Positions 1 to 9,958 are shown, counted from the stretch's first letter. The stretch is 64,000 nt of DNA from Siphonodentalium dalli (GCA_032622095.1 CP136063.1:277751426-277815425); one strand, 5' to 3'. Notes: generated by a model from the letters alone, not told the origin. Translations and numbers: made by a program.

Positions 1-527
1 TTGAACAGGCTGTTTAGATGTTATGGGAAAGGTGTAATATATACATGTAGTTGAACAGGTTGAGTAGATGTTGTGGGAAAGGCATATTATATACTATATT
101 TTATATAGTTGAAATGGTTGGGTAGATGTTATGGGAAAGGCATATTATTAATTATATACAATATATTATATAGTTGAACAGGCTGTTTAGATATGAGAAA
201 GGTGTAATATATTGCTGAACAGGTTGAGTAGATGTTATGGGAAAGGCATATTATATACTATATATTATATAGTTGAAGAGGCTGTTTAGATATTATGAGA
301 AAGGCATATTATATACAATATATTATATAGTTGAACAGGCTGTTTAGATATTATGAGAAAGGTGTAATATTTAGTTGAAATGGTTGAGTAGATGTTATGG
401 GAAAGGCATATTATATACAATATATTATATGGTTGAACAGGCTGTTTAGATATTTGGGAAAGGCGTAATATATAGTTGAACAGTTTGGGAAAGGCACATT
501 ATAATACCCTATATTATATAGTTGAAC
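1..527. repeat. Degenerate minisatellite, units of 42-65 bp
   Basis: About ten units, each starting TTGAACAGG(C/T)TG, followed by GTAGATGTTATGGGAAAGG and an AT-rich tail of variable length (TATTATATAC...). Longer and shorter units are mixed. The array continues past the left edge. Confidence 0.85.
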
Positions 528-628
528 ATTAGTTCGTATGTGATACAACTCAAATAAAATCATATAGCCCTTATTTTATAGTGGTTTCAAAGGGGTTAAT
601 TTACAGCAGGGTCGCCTCAATAGTGACT

Positions 629-1028
629 TTAACCCTTTACCCAACAGAACGGCCCTGTGCCAATGCATTCTCTTATATATGCGAGTCGACCATAGGTCGC
701 CTCGCATATATAAGAGAATGCATTGGCTTAACACATTAAAAATTATAAAATTGTTAAAGAATGTAAGAAAAAATGGTAAAAAGTGTTAAAAAAAGATTTT
801 TTTTAGGCCAATGCATTCTCTTATATATGCGAGGCGACCTATGGTCGACTCGCATATATAAGAGAATGCATTGGCACATGGCATAACTGTAACTATCACA
901 ATGTGGTCAAGGAGCCGATTCCAATGATATCCATATTTGTATGGTTCTATTGAGACAGACCGAAGATATTTTAGGCTGTTGAAGCTTTATTTGGCCGGTT
1001 TTGGCCGGTTTGTTGGGTAAAGGGTTAA
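629..1028 (-). mobile_element. TTAA MITE, family A (copy 1)
   Basis: 400 bp, flanked by and including TTAA at both ends, with inverted termini CCCTTTACCCAACA. It holds two 67-bp palindromes in inverted order, separated by an AT-rich spacer, plus a unique arm with GGCCAAATAAAGCTTCAACA. TTAA target and CCCT ends fit the piggyBac superfamily. There is no coding capacity. Confidence 0.85.
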
Positions 1029-1061
1029 GACAGAATAGTGGTGCAAACAAAAACAAAAATT

Positions 1062-1315
1062 TTACCCTGTGCCAATGCATTCTCTTATATATGCGAGTCG
1101 ACCATAGGTCGCCTCGCATATATAAGAGAATGCATTGGCCTAACAATTTTTTATCATTTTTTAAAAATAAATGTTTCTTACAATTTTTAGGACATAAAAT
1201 AAAAAACATCCATTACCCTGCAGGGGGCCCCCCACATATATAGAAGCATATAGAAGAGTGTCGTCTGCTCATGTTTGTCTGGGGCTCTGTATGGGTGAAA
1301 TTATAAAAGGGTTAA
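1062..1315. mobile_element. Family B MITE, truncated
   Basis: Starts TTTTACCCTGTGCC, carries one copy of the 67-bp palindrome, then a family B internal region (CATCCATTACCCTGCAGG ... CTCATGTTTGTCTGGGGC) in inverted order relative to 24974-25336. It ends at AAAGGGTTAA, so one half is missing. Confidence 0.65.
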
Positions 1316-1836
1316 AATCAGAAAGCTTTATTCATACATAACATAGATATGGTAGTCTCAGATTTCACACATAGAAGGGATCCACACCTCTCCCATTTGT
1401 GAGGAATAGAGATGTTTGTTCTATTGAAGTATCCAAGCAAGTGACATTGATACCCGAGAATGTACCCGAGACAGACAACCCTGCTATTGTTGAGCCTGTA
1501 CATTTAGTCAGTCCCGCACGTAATACTATTATTAATGTGGCGTGCGTACCATAACTGACATCTCCACCATTTATTATACACTAAGTTTGTTAAAATGCCA
1601 CAAAGCTATGTTCATGCACTGTTTAGCAATAAATGGTGCAACGGTCATAAAGAAATCAAAATTAGAGGGTTTTTTTTAAATGTTCTCATGGGAAGTAAAT
1701 TTTTGAAAGGCATTCTATAGGATTTAACCCTATATATACCATTCACTCATTGACAATTGGTTCCCTTAGGAAATGTTCAGATAATAAATATTATCTGAAC
1801 ATTTCCCATCAGTTAAAAGGAATTGTTTTGTACTTG

Positions 1837-2020
1837 TACAGTAATGTCTAAATAATTGACCCCTAAACCACAGCAGAATTATGGGAAATATTTCAGGATT
1901 TAATTGGAAATACGACTTGCTGCCATTCATTGGAAAGCGCTCGGTGAGAGCTTTCCGATGAATGGGAACAAGCCATATTTCCAACTGAATCCTGAAAATT
2001 TTCCCATAATTCTGCTGTGG
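1837..2020. mobile_element. TA-flanked palindromic MITE, family E (3' tail missing)
   Basis: Begins TACAGTAATGTCTAAATAAT and runs through both foldback arms to CTGCTGTGG, where family A is inserted at TTAA. The expected last 28 or so bases, up to CATTACTGTA, are absent apart from a possible TGTA after the A copy. Confidence 0.75.
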
Positions 2021-2421
2021 TTAACCCTTTACCCAACAAACTGGCCAAAACCGGCCAAATAAAGCTTCAACAGCCTAAAATATCTTCGGTCTGTCTCAAT
2101 AGAACCATACAAATATGGATATCATTGGAATCGGCTCCTTGACCACATTGTGATAGTTACAGTTATGCCCTGTGCCAATGCATTCTCTTATATATGCGAG
2201 TGGACCATAGGTCGCCTCGCATATATAAGAGAATGCATTGGCCTAAAAAAAAATCTTTTTTTAACACTTTTTACCATTTTTTCTTACATTCTTTAACAAT
2301 TTTATAATTTTTAATGTGTTAAGCCAATGCATTCTCTTATATATGCGAGGCGACCTATGGTCGACTCGCATATATAAGAGAATGCATTGGCACAGGGCCG
2401 TTCTGTTGGGTAAAGGGTTAA
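2021..2421 (+). mobile_element. TTAA MITE, family A (copy 2)
   Basis: Full-length copy with TTAACCCTTTACCCAACA at the left and TGTTGGGTAAAGGGTTAA at the right. It holds two 67-bp palindromes; the second is at 2324-2390. Internal sequence matches 629-1028 in the opposite orientation. Confidence 0.9.
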
Positions 2422-2539
2422 TGTATGTCTTTGTCTGTCTTGTGTCTGCTTATTTCCTGAACATCCCTTAGATGAACAGTAGACCATTATGAAGTATACT
2501 TTTATAATAATCTATTTATAAAGAAAGGATTAAGGTGGT

Positions 2540-3040
2540 GGTGTTGCGATGTCTGCATTGAATAAAATCTGTATATGTGCACATCCGCTTATGAACGAGG
2601 TTGGAAGATATTATAAGGCAATAAAAGATTATGATGAATGTTTTTGTCCAAATAGCAAAAAAAAGTTAAATACGAAGAACATTTTATTCAAGAATGTACA
2701 CTATACAATAGCTTGAGGGAAACTTATGAATCTATATCTATAATATCAAATGAATCTATTTTAAATCCAATAACATATTGGACAAAACATATTTGTGATT
2801 TTATTAAACATGCCTTTGAATTACGAAAGAAGAAAGTAGATAAGGACACTTAAACTAATATGAGCCCATTCTTGTCAGATAGTAATTATGTATGACTACA
2901 TACAGCTACATGTATATTATATTTGTTTTGCTCCATATATATGTTCAAAATTTATTTATTTGTCTGTATTTAAATAATGCAAACTTGTTTTAACATGGGC
3001 TTTTTCCAATAAATATTGATTGATACTTAAACATTGATAG
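2540..3040 (+). pseudogene. 3' relic of a non-LTR retrotransposon (LINE)
   Basis: A frameshifted peptide: RYYKAIKDYDECFCPN in one frame, then KYEEHFIQECTLYNSL in another, ending FIKHAFELRKKKVDKDT and TAA at 2851-2853. The C-x2-(C/N) ... E-E-H-F-x-x-x-C-x-x-Y pattern matches the zinc-knuckle-like C-terminus of invertebrate LINE reverse transcriptases. It is followed by an AT-rich 3' UTR with AATAAA near 3010 and a short TGATTGATA end. Severe 5' truncation fits LINE insertion. I saw no target duplication. Confidence 0.6.
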
Positions 3041-3232
3041 ACCCTATGTCGTTTGTTGAACTTATTATCTGAACATCCCCCCCAATTAATAGTAATTCTT
3101 CTGCAGTTGTATTATCCTTTCATTCCTCTGTCAGTTTTTTTTTCTGAACACTCCTTCAATTAATAATAGATCATTCCAATTTATCATTTTATAACTGAAT
3201 GGGATAATCCATTTAGTATAGAAAGGGTCAAG
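3038..3232 (+). mobile_element. Family F MITE, left-truncated
   Basis: Begins within the foldback (TGTCGTTTGTTGAACTTATT) and runs to the right terminus ATTTAGTATAGAAAGGGTCA, where the terminal TTAA has mutated to TCAA. Confidence 0.6.
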
Positions 3233-3239
3233 GAAAAAT

Positions 3240-3348
3240 ATAAAGCTCTTTCCATCAATGTATCACATTATTATAATCAATAAATTTGAAAAATTATCAA
3301 GGAAATATGGGTTGATACAAAAATCGGACTTGGCACTGAAAGGGTTAA
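3240..3348 (+). mobile_element. Family D MITE, right half of the foldback form
   Basis: Matches the right half of the palindromic copy at 52464-52678: AAAGCTCTTTCCATCAATG, then the right arm, then ACTTGGCACTGAAAGGGTTAA. The left arm is missing. Confidence 0.7.
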
Positions 3349-3432
3349 ATGTAAACGAGTGCCATCAAATCTTTCAAAGTTTCCATCTCTGAGAAATTTA
3401 ATAATTCTGAGAAGGTGGAAAAACTGGTCATC

Positions 3433-3880
3433 TTAACCCTTTGAGTGCCAGGTCCGATTTTTGTATCAACCCATATACCCTGTGCCAATGCATTCTCTTA
3501 TATATGCGAGTCGACCATAGGTCGCCTCGCATATATAAGAGAATGCATTGGCCTAACAATTTTTCATCATTTGTTATTATTTTTTACAATTATTTACAAG
3601 TTTAATAATTTTTTCTTATATTCTTTAACAGACTCATGGGCATCAAAATTATTACTATGAATACTTGGTGATAGTTTTGAGTTATAACATGCCCCTAAGG
3701 TTTTATCCAGTTTGTTTTTAAATTCGCTATAGCATGCTTAAGCATACCCAAAAAAATTCAACCCAAAACAAACAAAAATCTAAAAAAAGAAAATAATTAT
3801 TTATTTTTTTTTTTTAGGGCCAATTTTACAGACCGTAAATTAGGGCCGATGAGATCGGCCCCTGGCACTCAAAGGGTTAA
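3433..3880 (+). mobile_element. TTAA MITE, family D (longest copy)
   Basis: 448 bp with TTAA at both ends. Left end CCCTTTGAGTGCCAGGTCC, right end GGCCCCTGGCACTCAAAGGG. It has one 67-bp palindrome near the left end and a long AT-rich interior with a polyT tract at about 3807-3820. It has no coding capacity. Confidence 0.85.
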
Positions 3881-3921
3881 AGGCACAGATAGTGTTGGAA
3901 CAATTTGTTTAACATTATCAT

Positions 3922-4143
3922 TTAACCCTTTCTATACTACGTACTCATTGACGATTAGTTTCCTTTGGAAATGTTCAAATAATTCATGTGTAGACCTTAT
4001 CATTTGAACATTTCCCTCCAATAAATTGGCCTTCTTCTGTACTTGTATTATCTGTTATTTTTCCTGAAAACCACTCCAGATGAATAATAGATCATTCCAA
4101 TATGAACTTTTATAACTGAGGGGGGAGAATCCTATTTGGTAAA
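3922..4143 (+). mobile_element. TTAA MITE, family F, right end disrupted by a family E half
   Basis: Left end TTAACCCTTTCTATACTACG, imperfect foldback (GAAATGTTCAAATAAT ... TTGAACATTTCC), then the right arm ATCCTATTTGGTAAAG, which runs directly into family E sequence at about 4143. Confidence 0.65.
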
Positions 4144-4250
4144 GTAATGCTCTAAATAATCGACACCTTAACCACAGCAGAATTATGGGTAAATTTTCAG
4201 GATTTAGTTGAAAATATGACTTGTTGCCATTCATCAGAAAGCACTCCCCA
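4143..4250 (+). mobile_element. Family E MITE, left half
   Basis: AGTAATGCTCTAAATAATCG through the arm to GCCATTCATCAGAAAGCAC; the opposite arm is missing. Confidence 0.65.
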
Positions 4251-4599
4251 TTATGGCCATTTACCAGTGGAAAAAACAAATCAGGAATATCACGAAAACC
4301 ATAAAACTGACTCAGTTGAGATGCTATATTCATTCAGAATCATGGAACATAATACATGGTTTGAAACTTTGAGATATATTTGTTCTGATGCACCAATCAC
4401 TGAGTTCCAGTTAGGAATAATGGCCGACTGATAGTGTGCTGAAGTGGTCCATACTCAGTATGGATGTAAAGCACACATCATGACACTTTACGTGCTTAGT
4501 CATTTCTGGTGTATAGCAGCCAAGAGGTTAACTAACATAACTGTAACCAAGAGTTTCAAATTTAAGAAAAAGATGTCCCCTTGTTTAGAATATATATGA

Positions 4600-5352
4600 T
4601 AAAAGGCCGCTCGGCCACAGTGTCCCCCGAACCGGTGGCTTCATTTGGAGCGGAGGCTTTGTAGAAGTATACTATATGGATAAGACACTTGTGCATTGTC
4701 TCATTACTGACATGCATACAAATAACCAAATCTTAAAAAAACTCTTAAAGTCAAAATATAACCTCAAATTGGCACAAAATGAAGAAAATTACAAGAAAAA
4801 TTGAATTTTTCTAAGTCAAAAAGCCCATAACTCTGAGAAAAATCATCGGATCAAACTCAAATTCGAACTTGACCTGTATCTTGATATGACTGATCCACAT
4901 AAAAAAGGTATTTGCAATTAAAGGATCCAAACTTGAGATATCATCCGGAAACCGAAAAAGTGAGAAATTGTCTAAGTAAAAAAAGTTGAAAAAGGGCCAC
5001 AACTCTCGCAAAAATGGGCGGAGCATACCTATATTCGAACTTGACCTGTACATAGGGCTGATAAACTCACATACCAAATTTGGTTCAGATATTCAGATAT
5101 GATCACATAAACTGAAGTTATCATCCGGAAACCAGAAAATTATCAGTTTCTAAGTAAAAAAAGGGCCATAACTCTCGCAAAAATGGGCGGAGCAAACCCA
5201 TATTCGAACTTGACCTGTATTTTGGTCTGATAAACTCACCTATGAAATTTGCTTTTGATCTAATAACCGAAACTAAAGTTATCATCCGGAAACCATTTCC
5301 GGACGGACACACGGACGGACACCGGCTATTTTAAAATTTTCGGGGGACAAAA
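4600..5352 (+). mobile_element. Pearl-like non-autonomous element
   Basis: Starts with a short hairpin GGCCGCTCGGCC followed by GTGTCCCCCGA. The core has three diverged tandem units of about 169 bp (CATAACTCT(G/C)... at about 4829, 4998 and 5167, each with TTCGAACTTGACCTGTA). Then comes an ACGG-type microsatellite (GGACGGACACACGGACGGAC), ending TCGGGGGACA, the inverse of the 5' motif. Hairpin, core repeats and ACGG tract fit the bivalve pearl family, usually grouped with non-autonomous Helitron-like elements. Confidence 0.7.
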
Positions 5353-5399
5353 ATGTCAATGACACTGAAGCTCAACTTGGAGAGGCGCCTTCTTAACAA

Positions 5400-6450
5400 A
5401 TTTTTGAAAAAATTGATGGCTCTCATCTAAAGGTCACCCCGAAGATCCATATGGAGTTTGGTGATAATCGGATGAGGGAGGTGGCATGTAGGGTGTTCTG
5501 AAACATTTTGTCATGCAAAGTGTAAAATTCAAGATGGCCACTGGCAACCATGTTTTCCAATGAAATTCAGAAAAGTTATGATGGCTCCAATCTAGTGGTC
5601 ACCCAAAAAATCCATATGAAGTTTGGTGATGAACGGATGAGGGATGTCATCTGTAGGGGATGCGAAAGGAATTACTTATGCAAAGTGTAAAATCCAAGAT
5701 AGCTGCCAGCAGCCATGTTTTTCATCGAAAATTTTTCATATTCAATAGCTCTCATCTAGATGTGATCCTAAACATGCCCATAATAGTTAAAAAAAACAAT
5801 TCCAATAATTGTGGGCTGCAGGGTGTGCCCATGGATTGTAATTTGAAATCCAAGAGCCAATTATATTTCAATTTTTTTCCAATAATTGTGGGCTGCAGGT
5901 GTGCCGATGGATTCTAATTTGAAATCCAAGATGGCTGCTGGTAGCCATGTTTTTTAATGAATTTAGGAATAAATCAATGGCTACGATCTAGATTGATTGA
6001 TTGGGGTTTATTGTCGCTTTAGCAACTAAGGCCATATCATGACATTGCCAGTTTTAGTGGTGGAGGAAATCCGCACACTTGCGACTAATCTAACAGTGAT
6101 TTCAATGGCTGATAGACTCGTCAACCATGTGCGGCAAACCACCAGATAACGATTTCGAGTTACAAAGTCCACGATGGAAACATGTGTATTTGAACCCTTA
6201 TCGCCAGCGCTGGAGGGCGAAACGGATTGAAGTGGTACCCCTAACCGATTGAGCCACCGAGGCCCCCGCTTCGATCTAGAGGTTACCCCGAAGATCCATA
6301 TGAAGTTTGGTGATGGTTGGATGAGGGAGGTGGCCTGAAGGGTATACCAAAGGATTTAATCATACAAAGAGTAAAATCCAAGATGGTCGCTGGTGGCCAT
6401 GTTTTTTCAAGGAAATTCAGAAAAAAATTGATGGCTCCAATGCTGAACAT
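5400..6450 (+). repeat. Diverged tandem core (about 165-175 bp), pearl-like, interrupted by a SINE
   Basis: Units share GATGGCTC(C/T)(A/C)ATCTA ... GATCCATATGAAGTTTGGTG ... AAATCCAAGATGG, at about 5414, 5578, 5740, and 5977 continuing after the SINE at 6276. No ACGG tract or clear ends are seen, so this may be a core without its termini. Confidence 0.6.
5993..6271 (-). mobile_element. tRNA-derived SINE
   Basis: On the minus strand the 5' end at about 6271 reads GGGGCCTCGGTGGCTCAATC, with an A-box-like TGGCTCAATCGGTTA. About 45 bp on comes a B-box-like GGTTCAAAT. The 3' end has AATAAA and a (CAAT)n-type tail near 5993-6010. A 9-bp target duplication, cgatctaga, lies at 5984-5992 and 6272-6280. 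The element is inserted in a pearl-like tandem core, whose sequence resumes cleanly after the duplication. Confidence 0.85.
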
Positions 6451-6588
6451 TTGATTGAAGTTACGAATAAGTGCCATTTTAAGAGGAAAAATATTAAATT
6501 TAACTAGAGGTGTGACTGTCCCAATGGCACTAAGGCATACAGTGCACATGGGTCAAGTAAAAATAACTGTGATAACTCAACTAAATTA

Positions 6589-6702
6589 CAGTAATGCCCT
6601 AATTAATCGACTCCTTTAAACACAGCAGAATTATGGGTAACTTTTCAGGATTTAGCCGGAAATATGGCTTGTTGCCATTCATTGGAAAGCTCTCCCCCTT
6701 AC
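6589..6702 (+). mobile_element. Family E MITE, left half
   Basis: ACAGTAATGCCCTAATTAAT to CATTCATTGGAAAGCTCTCC; the right arm is absent. Confidence 0.7.
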
Positions 6703-7013
6703 TGTACTTCTAACCAACCTCAGATGCACAGGAAACGAAGGTGTACAGGAGGGGTGGAATTACAATTACCAATGTGCTTAGACTCCCAAACTTGCAGACA
6801 TGGGTCTGACAATTTGCATGGGTCTGACAAGGTGAGTTATACGACACAGTTGAAAGGTAAACACACTTATCATGCAAGTTTGGTTCGAAAATATGGGTAA
6901 GGCAAAAGTGACAGGGCTCACCAGGAGTCAGTCATGTTCACAGTTTGACAAAGTTGGATGCGTGGTATGTTTGGTAAGGTTCCCATGCAATTAACACTAT
7001 GATTGGTAGGTAA

Positions 7014-7262
7014 TTAACCCTTTCATGATGGGAGCTGCATTGGCGTAGCATTAAACATTCTGTGTCAGTGCATTCTCTTATATATGTGAATCTCCCATAT
7101 ATAAGAGAATGAACTGGCTTACAAGGTCAAGGTAAATATTGTCAGGCCAATGTATTTTCTTATATATGCGAGGCTCCCTATGGGAGACATGCATAAATAA
7201 TAGAATGCATTGGCACAGGGTTTTAGCAAAATTACAGGATGCTCCAGTCATGGAAGGGTTAA
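7014..7262 (+). mobile_element. TTAA MITE, family C
   Basis: TTAACCCTTTCATGATGGGAG at the left and CTCCAGTCATGGAAGGGTTAA at the right. Two degenerate copies of the palindrome lie inside, with the TCCC/GGGA stem variant, plus a spacer TACAAGGTCAAGGTAAATAT. Confidence 0.8.
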
Positions 7263-7284
7263 CACTTGTATGTTCCGTGCTATT

Positions 7285-7538
7285 CAAACCTTGAAATAGT
7301 GTGTCTGTCATTTGCAGAATGAGGTCCCCAGAGGGTGAATTTAGTGATATTAGCCCACTATGCGGGGTAGCATCACCAAATTCACCCTCTGGGGACCTCA
7401 TTCTGTTGAGGTGTAAGCAGAATGAGGTCCCCAGAGGGTGAATTTGGTGATGCTAGCCCACTATGCGGGGTAGCATCACTAAATTCACCCTCTGGGGACC
7501 TCATTCTGCAAATGACAGACACACTATTTCAAGGCTTG
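7285..7538. mobile_element. hAT-type MITE, family G (short form)
   Basis: CAAACCTTGAAATAGTGTGT at the left; the right end is its inverse, ending GGCTTG. Flanked by gtgctatt (7277-7284) and atgctatt (7539-7546), 7 of 8 matching. It holds two perfect hairpins built on GAATGAGGTCCCCAGAGGG / TAGCATCAC. Confidence 0.85.
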
Positions 7539-7565
7539 ATGCTATTGTGCTCTAACTTTGTTATA

Positions 7566-7956
7566 TTAACCCTTTACCCAACAAACCGGCCAAATAAGGC
7601 TTCAACAGCCTAAAATATCTTCGGTCTGTCTCAATAGAACCATACAAATATGGATATCATTGGAATCGGCTCCTTGACCACATTGTGATAGTTACAGTTA
7701 TGCCCTGTGCCAATGCATTCTCTTATATATGCGAGTCGACCATAGGTCGCCTCGCATATATAAGAGAATGCATTGGCCTAAAAAAAAAACTTTTTTTAAC
7801 ACTTTTTACCATTTTTTCTTACATTCTTTAGCAATTTTATAATTTTTAATGTGTTAAGCCAATGCATTCTCTTATATATGCGAGGCGACCTATGGTCGAC
7901 TCGCATATATAAGAGAATGCATTGGCACATGGCCCTTCTGTTGGGTAAAGGGTTAA
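7566..7956 (+). mobile_element. TTAA MITE, family A (copy 3)
   Basis: TTAA at both ends, two 67-bp palindromes. Differs from other copies by a short deletion in the repeated GGCCAAAACC segment near the left end. Confidence 0.88.
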
Positions 7957-8178
7957 CTTAGAATTTGTCCCTTTATTTGACACCGATCAATCGAGTGCAA
8001 CACTACCTGCATGGCCATCATGATTGCAGTTATTTCGTATTTGAAGCAAGGAATTTTGTTACATCTTTTCTGAAAACCATATATCTTAGATTATCTATGT
8101 TGTCACCTTTGTGTTTATGCATATTTTGTGTTATGTTATTCAACAGAAAATAAGACTACAGTGAGAAGTCATACTAAC

Positions 8179-8418
8179 TTAAACTCTTTCATGATGGGAG
8201 CTGCGCTGGTGCAGCATGAAAGATCCTGTACAAATGCATTCTCTTATATATGTGAGTCTCCCATAGGAAGCCTTGCATATATAAGAGAATGAATTGGCTT
8301 ACAAGGTCAAGGTAACTATTGTTAGGCCAATGTATGTCAGGGAACTCACATATATAAGAGAATGCACTGGCACAGGGTTTTCGCAAAATTTCAGGAAGCT
8401 CCATCATGAAAGGGTTAA
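8179..8418 (+). mobile_element. TTAA MITE, family C
   Basis: TTAAACTCTTTCATGATGGG to CATCATGAAAGGGTTAA. First palindrome degenerate (GTGAGTCTCCCATAGGAAGC); the second is shortened by a deletion. Confidence 0.78.
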
Positions 8419-8828
8419 ATTATCTGAGTCAGCTATCGATCTTGAACCCAATGACTGACATCGAATTGAAACTCGAATATTCGCATTGATACCCAGTTGG
8501 ATTCCAAACCCCTGATGGTGTTGACGGTTACATCGAGAAAATGAAACTGAGACTTGCTTTGCTATGATTGTATATGTATCTAATATACTGATTCATATAA
8601 CATACAGATGTCAGATATAACATTATGTGATACGAGAAACAAAACAGAACACAACTGTCATGAAATGGTCAGTTCATATGTCAAAGAATTGTTGTGACAG
8701 TTGTATTAAACATAACAATGGACCAAATATTAGTAGAATTGTACCAGTACTGATTCACTGAGGCCTATTTTGGCAATATGGTGGAACTGGAACGTGTAGC
8801 AAACAAGAGAAGAATAGCCAATTCCAAT

Positions 8829-8853
8829 TTAATAATAATAATAATAATAATAA
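8829..8853. repeat. (AAT)n microsatellite
   Basis: Eight perfect AAT units between AATTTAAT and TTGTACTT. Confidence 0.9.
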
Positions 8854-8948
8854 TTGTACTTATAAAGCTTCAATTATTACCCCTGCTTTTGAGTAATGCC
8901 GAGTCTTGTGCCTGCTGCCATTTTACAGGCGCTTCACTAGAGCGGCTT

Positions 8949-9054
8949 ACAGTAATGCCCTAAGTAATCGACTCCTAACCACAGCAGAATTATGGGTAAC
9001 TTTTCAGGATTTAGTCAGAAATATGGCTTGTTGCCATTCATCGGAAAGCTCTCT
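8949..9054 (+). mobile_element. Family E MITE, left half
   Basis: TACAGTAATGCCCTAAGTAA through GCCATTCATCGGAAAGCTCT; right arm missing. Confidence 0.7.
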
Positions 9055-9094
9055 TCTACAAATTAAGGGAATTAGAAATTGAACATATTGGAAG

Positions 9095-9282
9095 AATTAA
9101 CTCAAAACAATGTTAATTTGAGACTATAGATACTTCCCAGAAGATGAGGACTGAGTAGAATGAGGTCCCCAGAGGTTGAATTTAGTAATGATAGCCCGCT
9201 GTGTGGGGTAGTGTCACTAAATTCACCCTCTGGGGACCTCATTCTGCAAATGACAGACACATTATTTCAAGGCTTGAATGGG
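9095..9282 (+). mobile_element. Family G MITE, right part
   Basis: Starts in the family G interior (ATGTTAATTTGAGACTATAG), then one full hairpin (GAATGAGGTCCCCAGAGG...) and the right terminus CAAATGACAGACAC ... AAGGCTTG. The left half is missing. Confidence 0.7.
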
Positions 9283-9321
9283 ATGAGAGATCTAGAACAC
9301 ACAAAATGGTTTAGGTGACCT

Positions 9322-9538
9322 TACAGTAATGCCCTAAATAATCGACTCCTTAACCACAGAAGAATTATGGGTATTTTTTCAGGATTTAGTCGGAATTATG
9401 GCTTGCTGCCATTCATCGGAAAGCTCCCAGTGAGAGCTGTCCGATGAATGGTAACAAGCCATATTTCTGACTAAATCCTGAAAAGTTACCCTTAATTCTG
9501 CTGTGGTTAAGGAGTCAATTATTTAGGGCATTACTGTA
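9322..9538. mobile_element. Palindromic MITE, family E (complete)
   Basis: TACAGTAATGCCCTAAATAA ... CATTACTGTA, two long arms that meet at GGAAAGCTC / GAGAGCTGTCC. TA at both ends fits a Tc1/mariner-type TA target. Confidence 0.85.
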
Positions 9539-9837
9539 CATGCTTATTATTAAGACCCATGTCACACAATTAAATGACCAAGTCATGACAGTCGAAGAAC
9601 ACATCAGAAAACATTACCAAATATTCATCGCAACATTATCACTCAAATCAACAACATAAATGTGGAATAGCGGCCAGTGGGCACAGATACACTAAGCCAT
9701 TCAGTGGAATAAACATCAGCAAACTGATGCCACAATATTTTCAAATACACTCCCTTAGGTGTCAGTCTTCAACTTAGGGAAATTTAATTTGCATCTCCCC
9801 TTTTGGAGAGATTGTTTCTGAATGAACAAAAGTCAGG

Positions 9838-9958
9838 ATATGGTGTGTCTGATATTTGCAGAATGAGGTCCCCAGAGGGTGAATTCAGTGATGCTATCGC
9901 ACACAGCGGGCTAGAATCACCAAAATTCACCCTCTGGGAACCTCATTCTGCTTAGGCC
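9838..9958 (+). mobile_element. Family G MITE, left part
   Basis: ATATGGTGTGTCTGATATTT then one hairpin (GAATGAGGTCCCCAGAGGG ... CTCATTCTGC) and TTAGGCCCTC; the rest is absent. Confidence 0.65.

Larger units (their letters stand above)
1724..2533. mobile_element. TTAA MITE, family F, carrying nested E and A elements
   Basis: Outer family F: the left TTAACCC at 1724 leads to a foldback on GAAATGTTCAGATAATAA (1770-1815), and the right part resumes at about 2422 (GTCTGCTTATTTCCTGAACA) and ends GAAAGGATTAA at 2533. Family E (1837-2020) lies inside it at a TA, and family A (2021-2421) lies inside E at the TTAA in GGTTAAGG. Confidence 0.75.

Noticed and set aside
3445-3660. Frames with [21 protein letters not shown] repeated in several places
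   Set aside because: They translate the 67-bp palindrome shared by MITEs. The repetition reflects the repeat, not a protein family.
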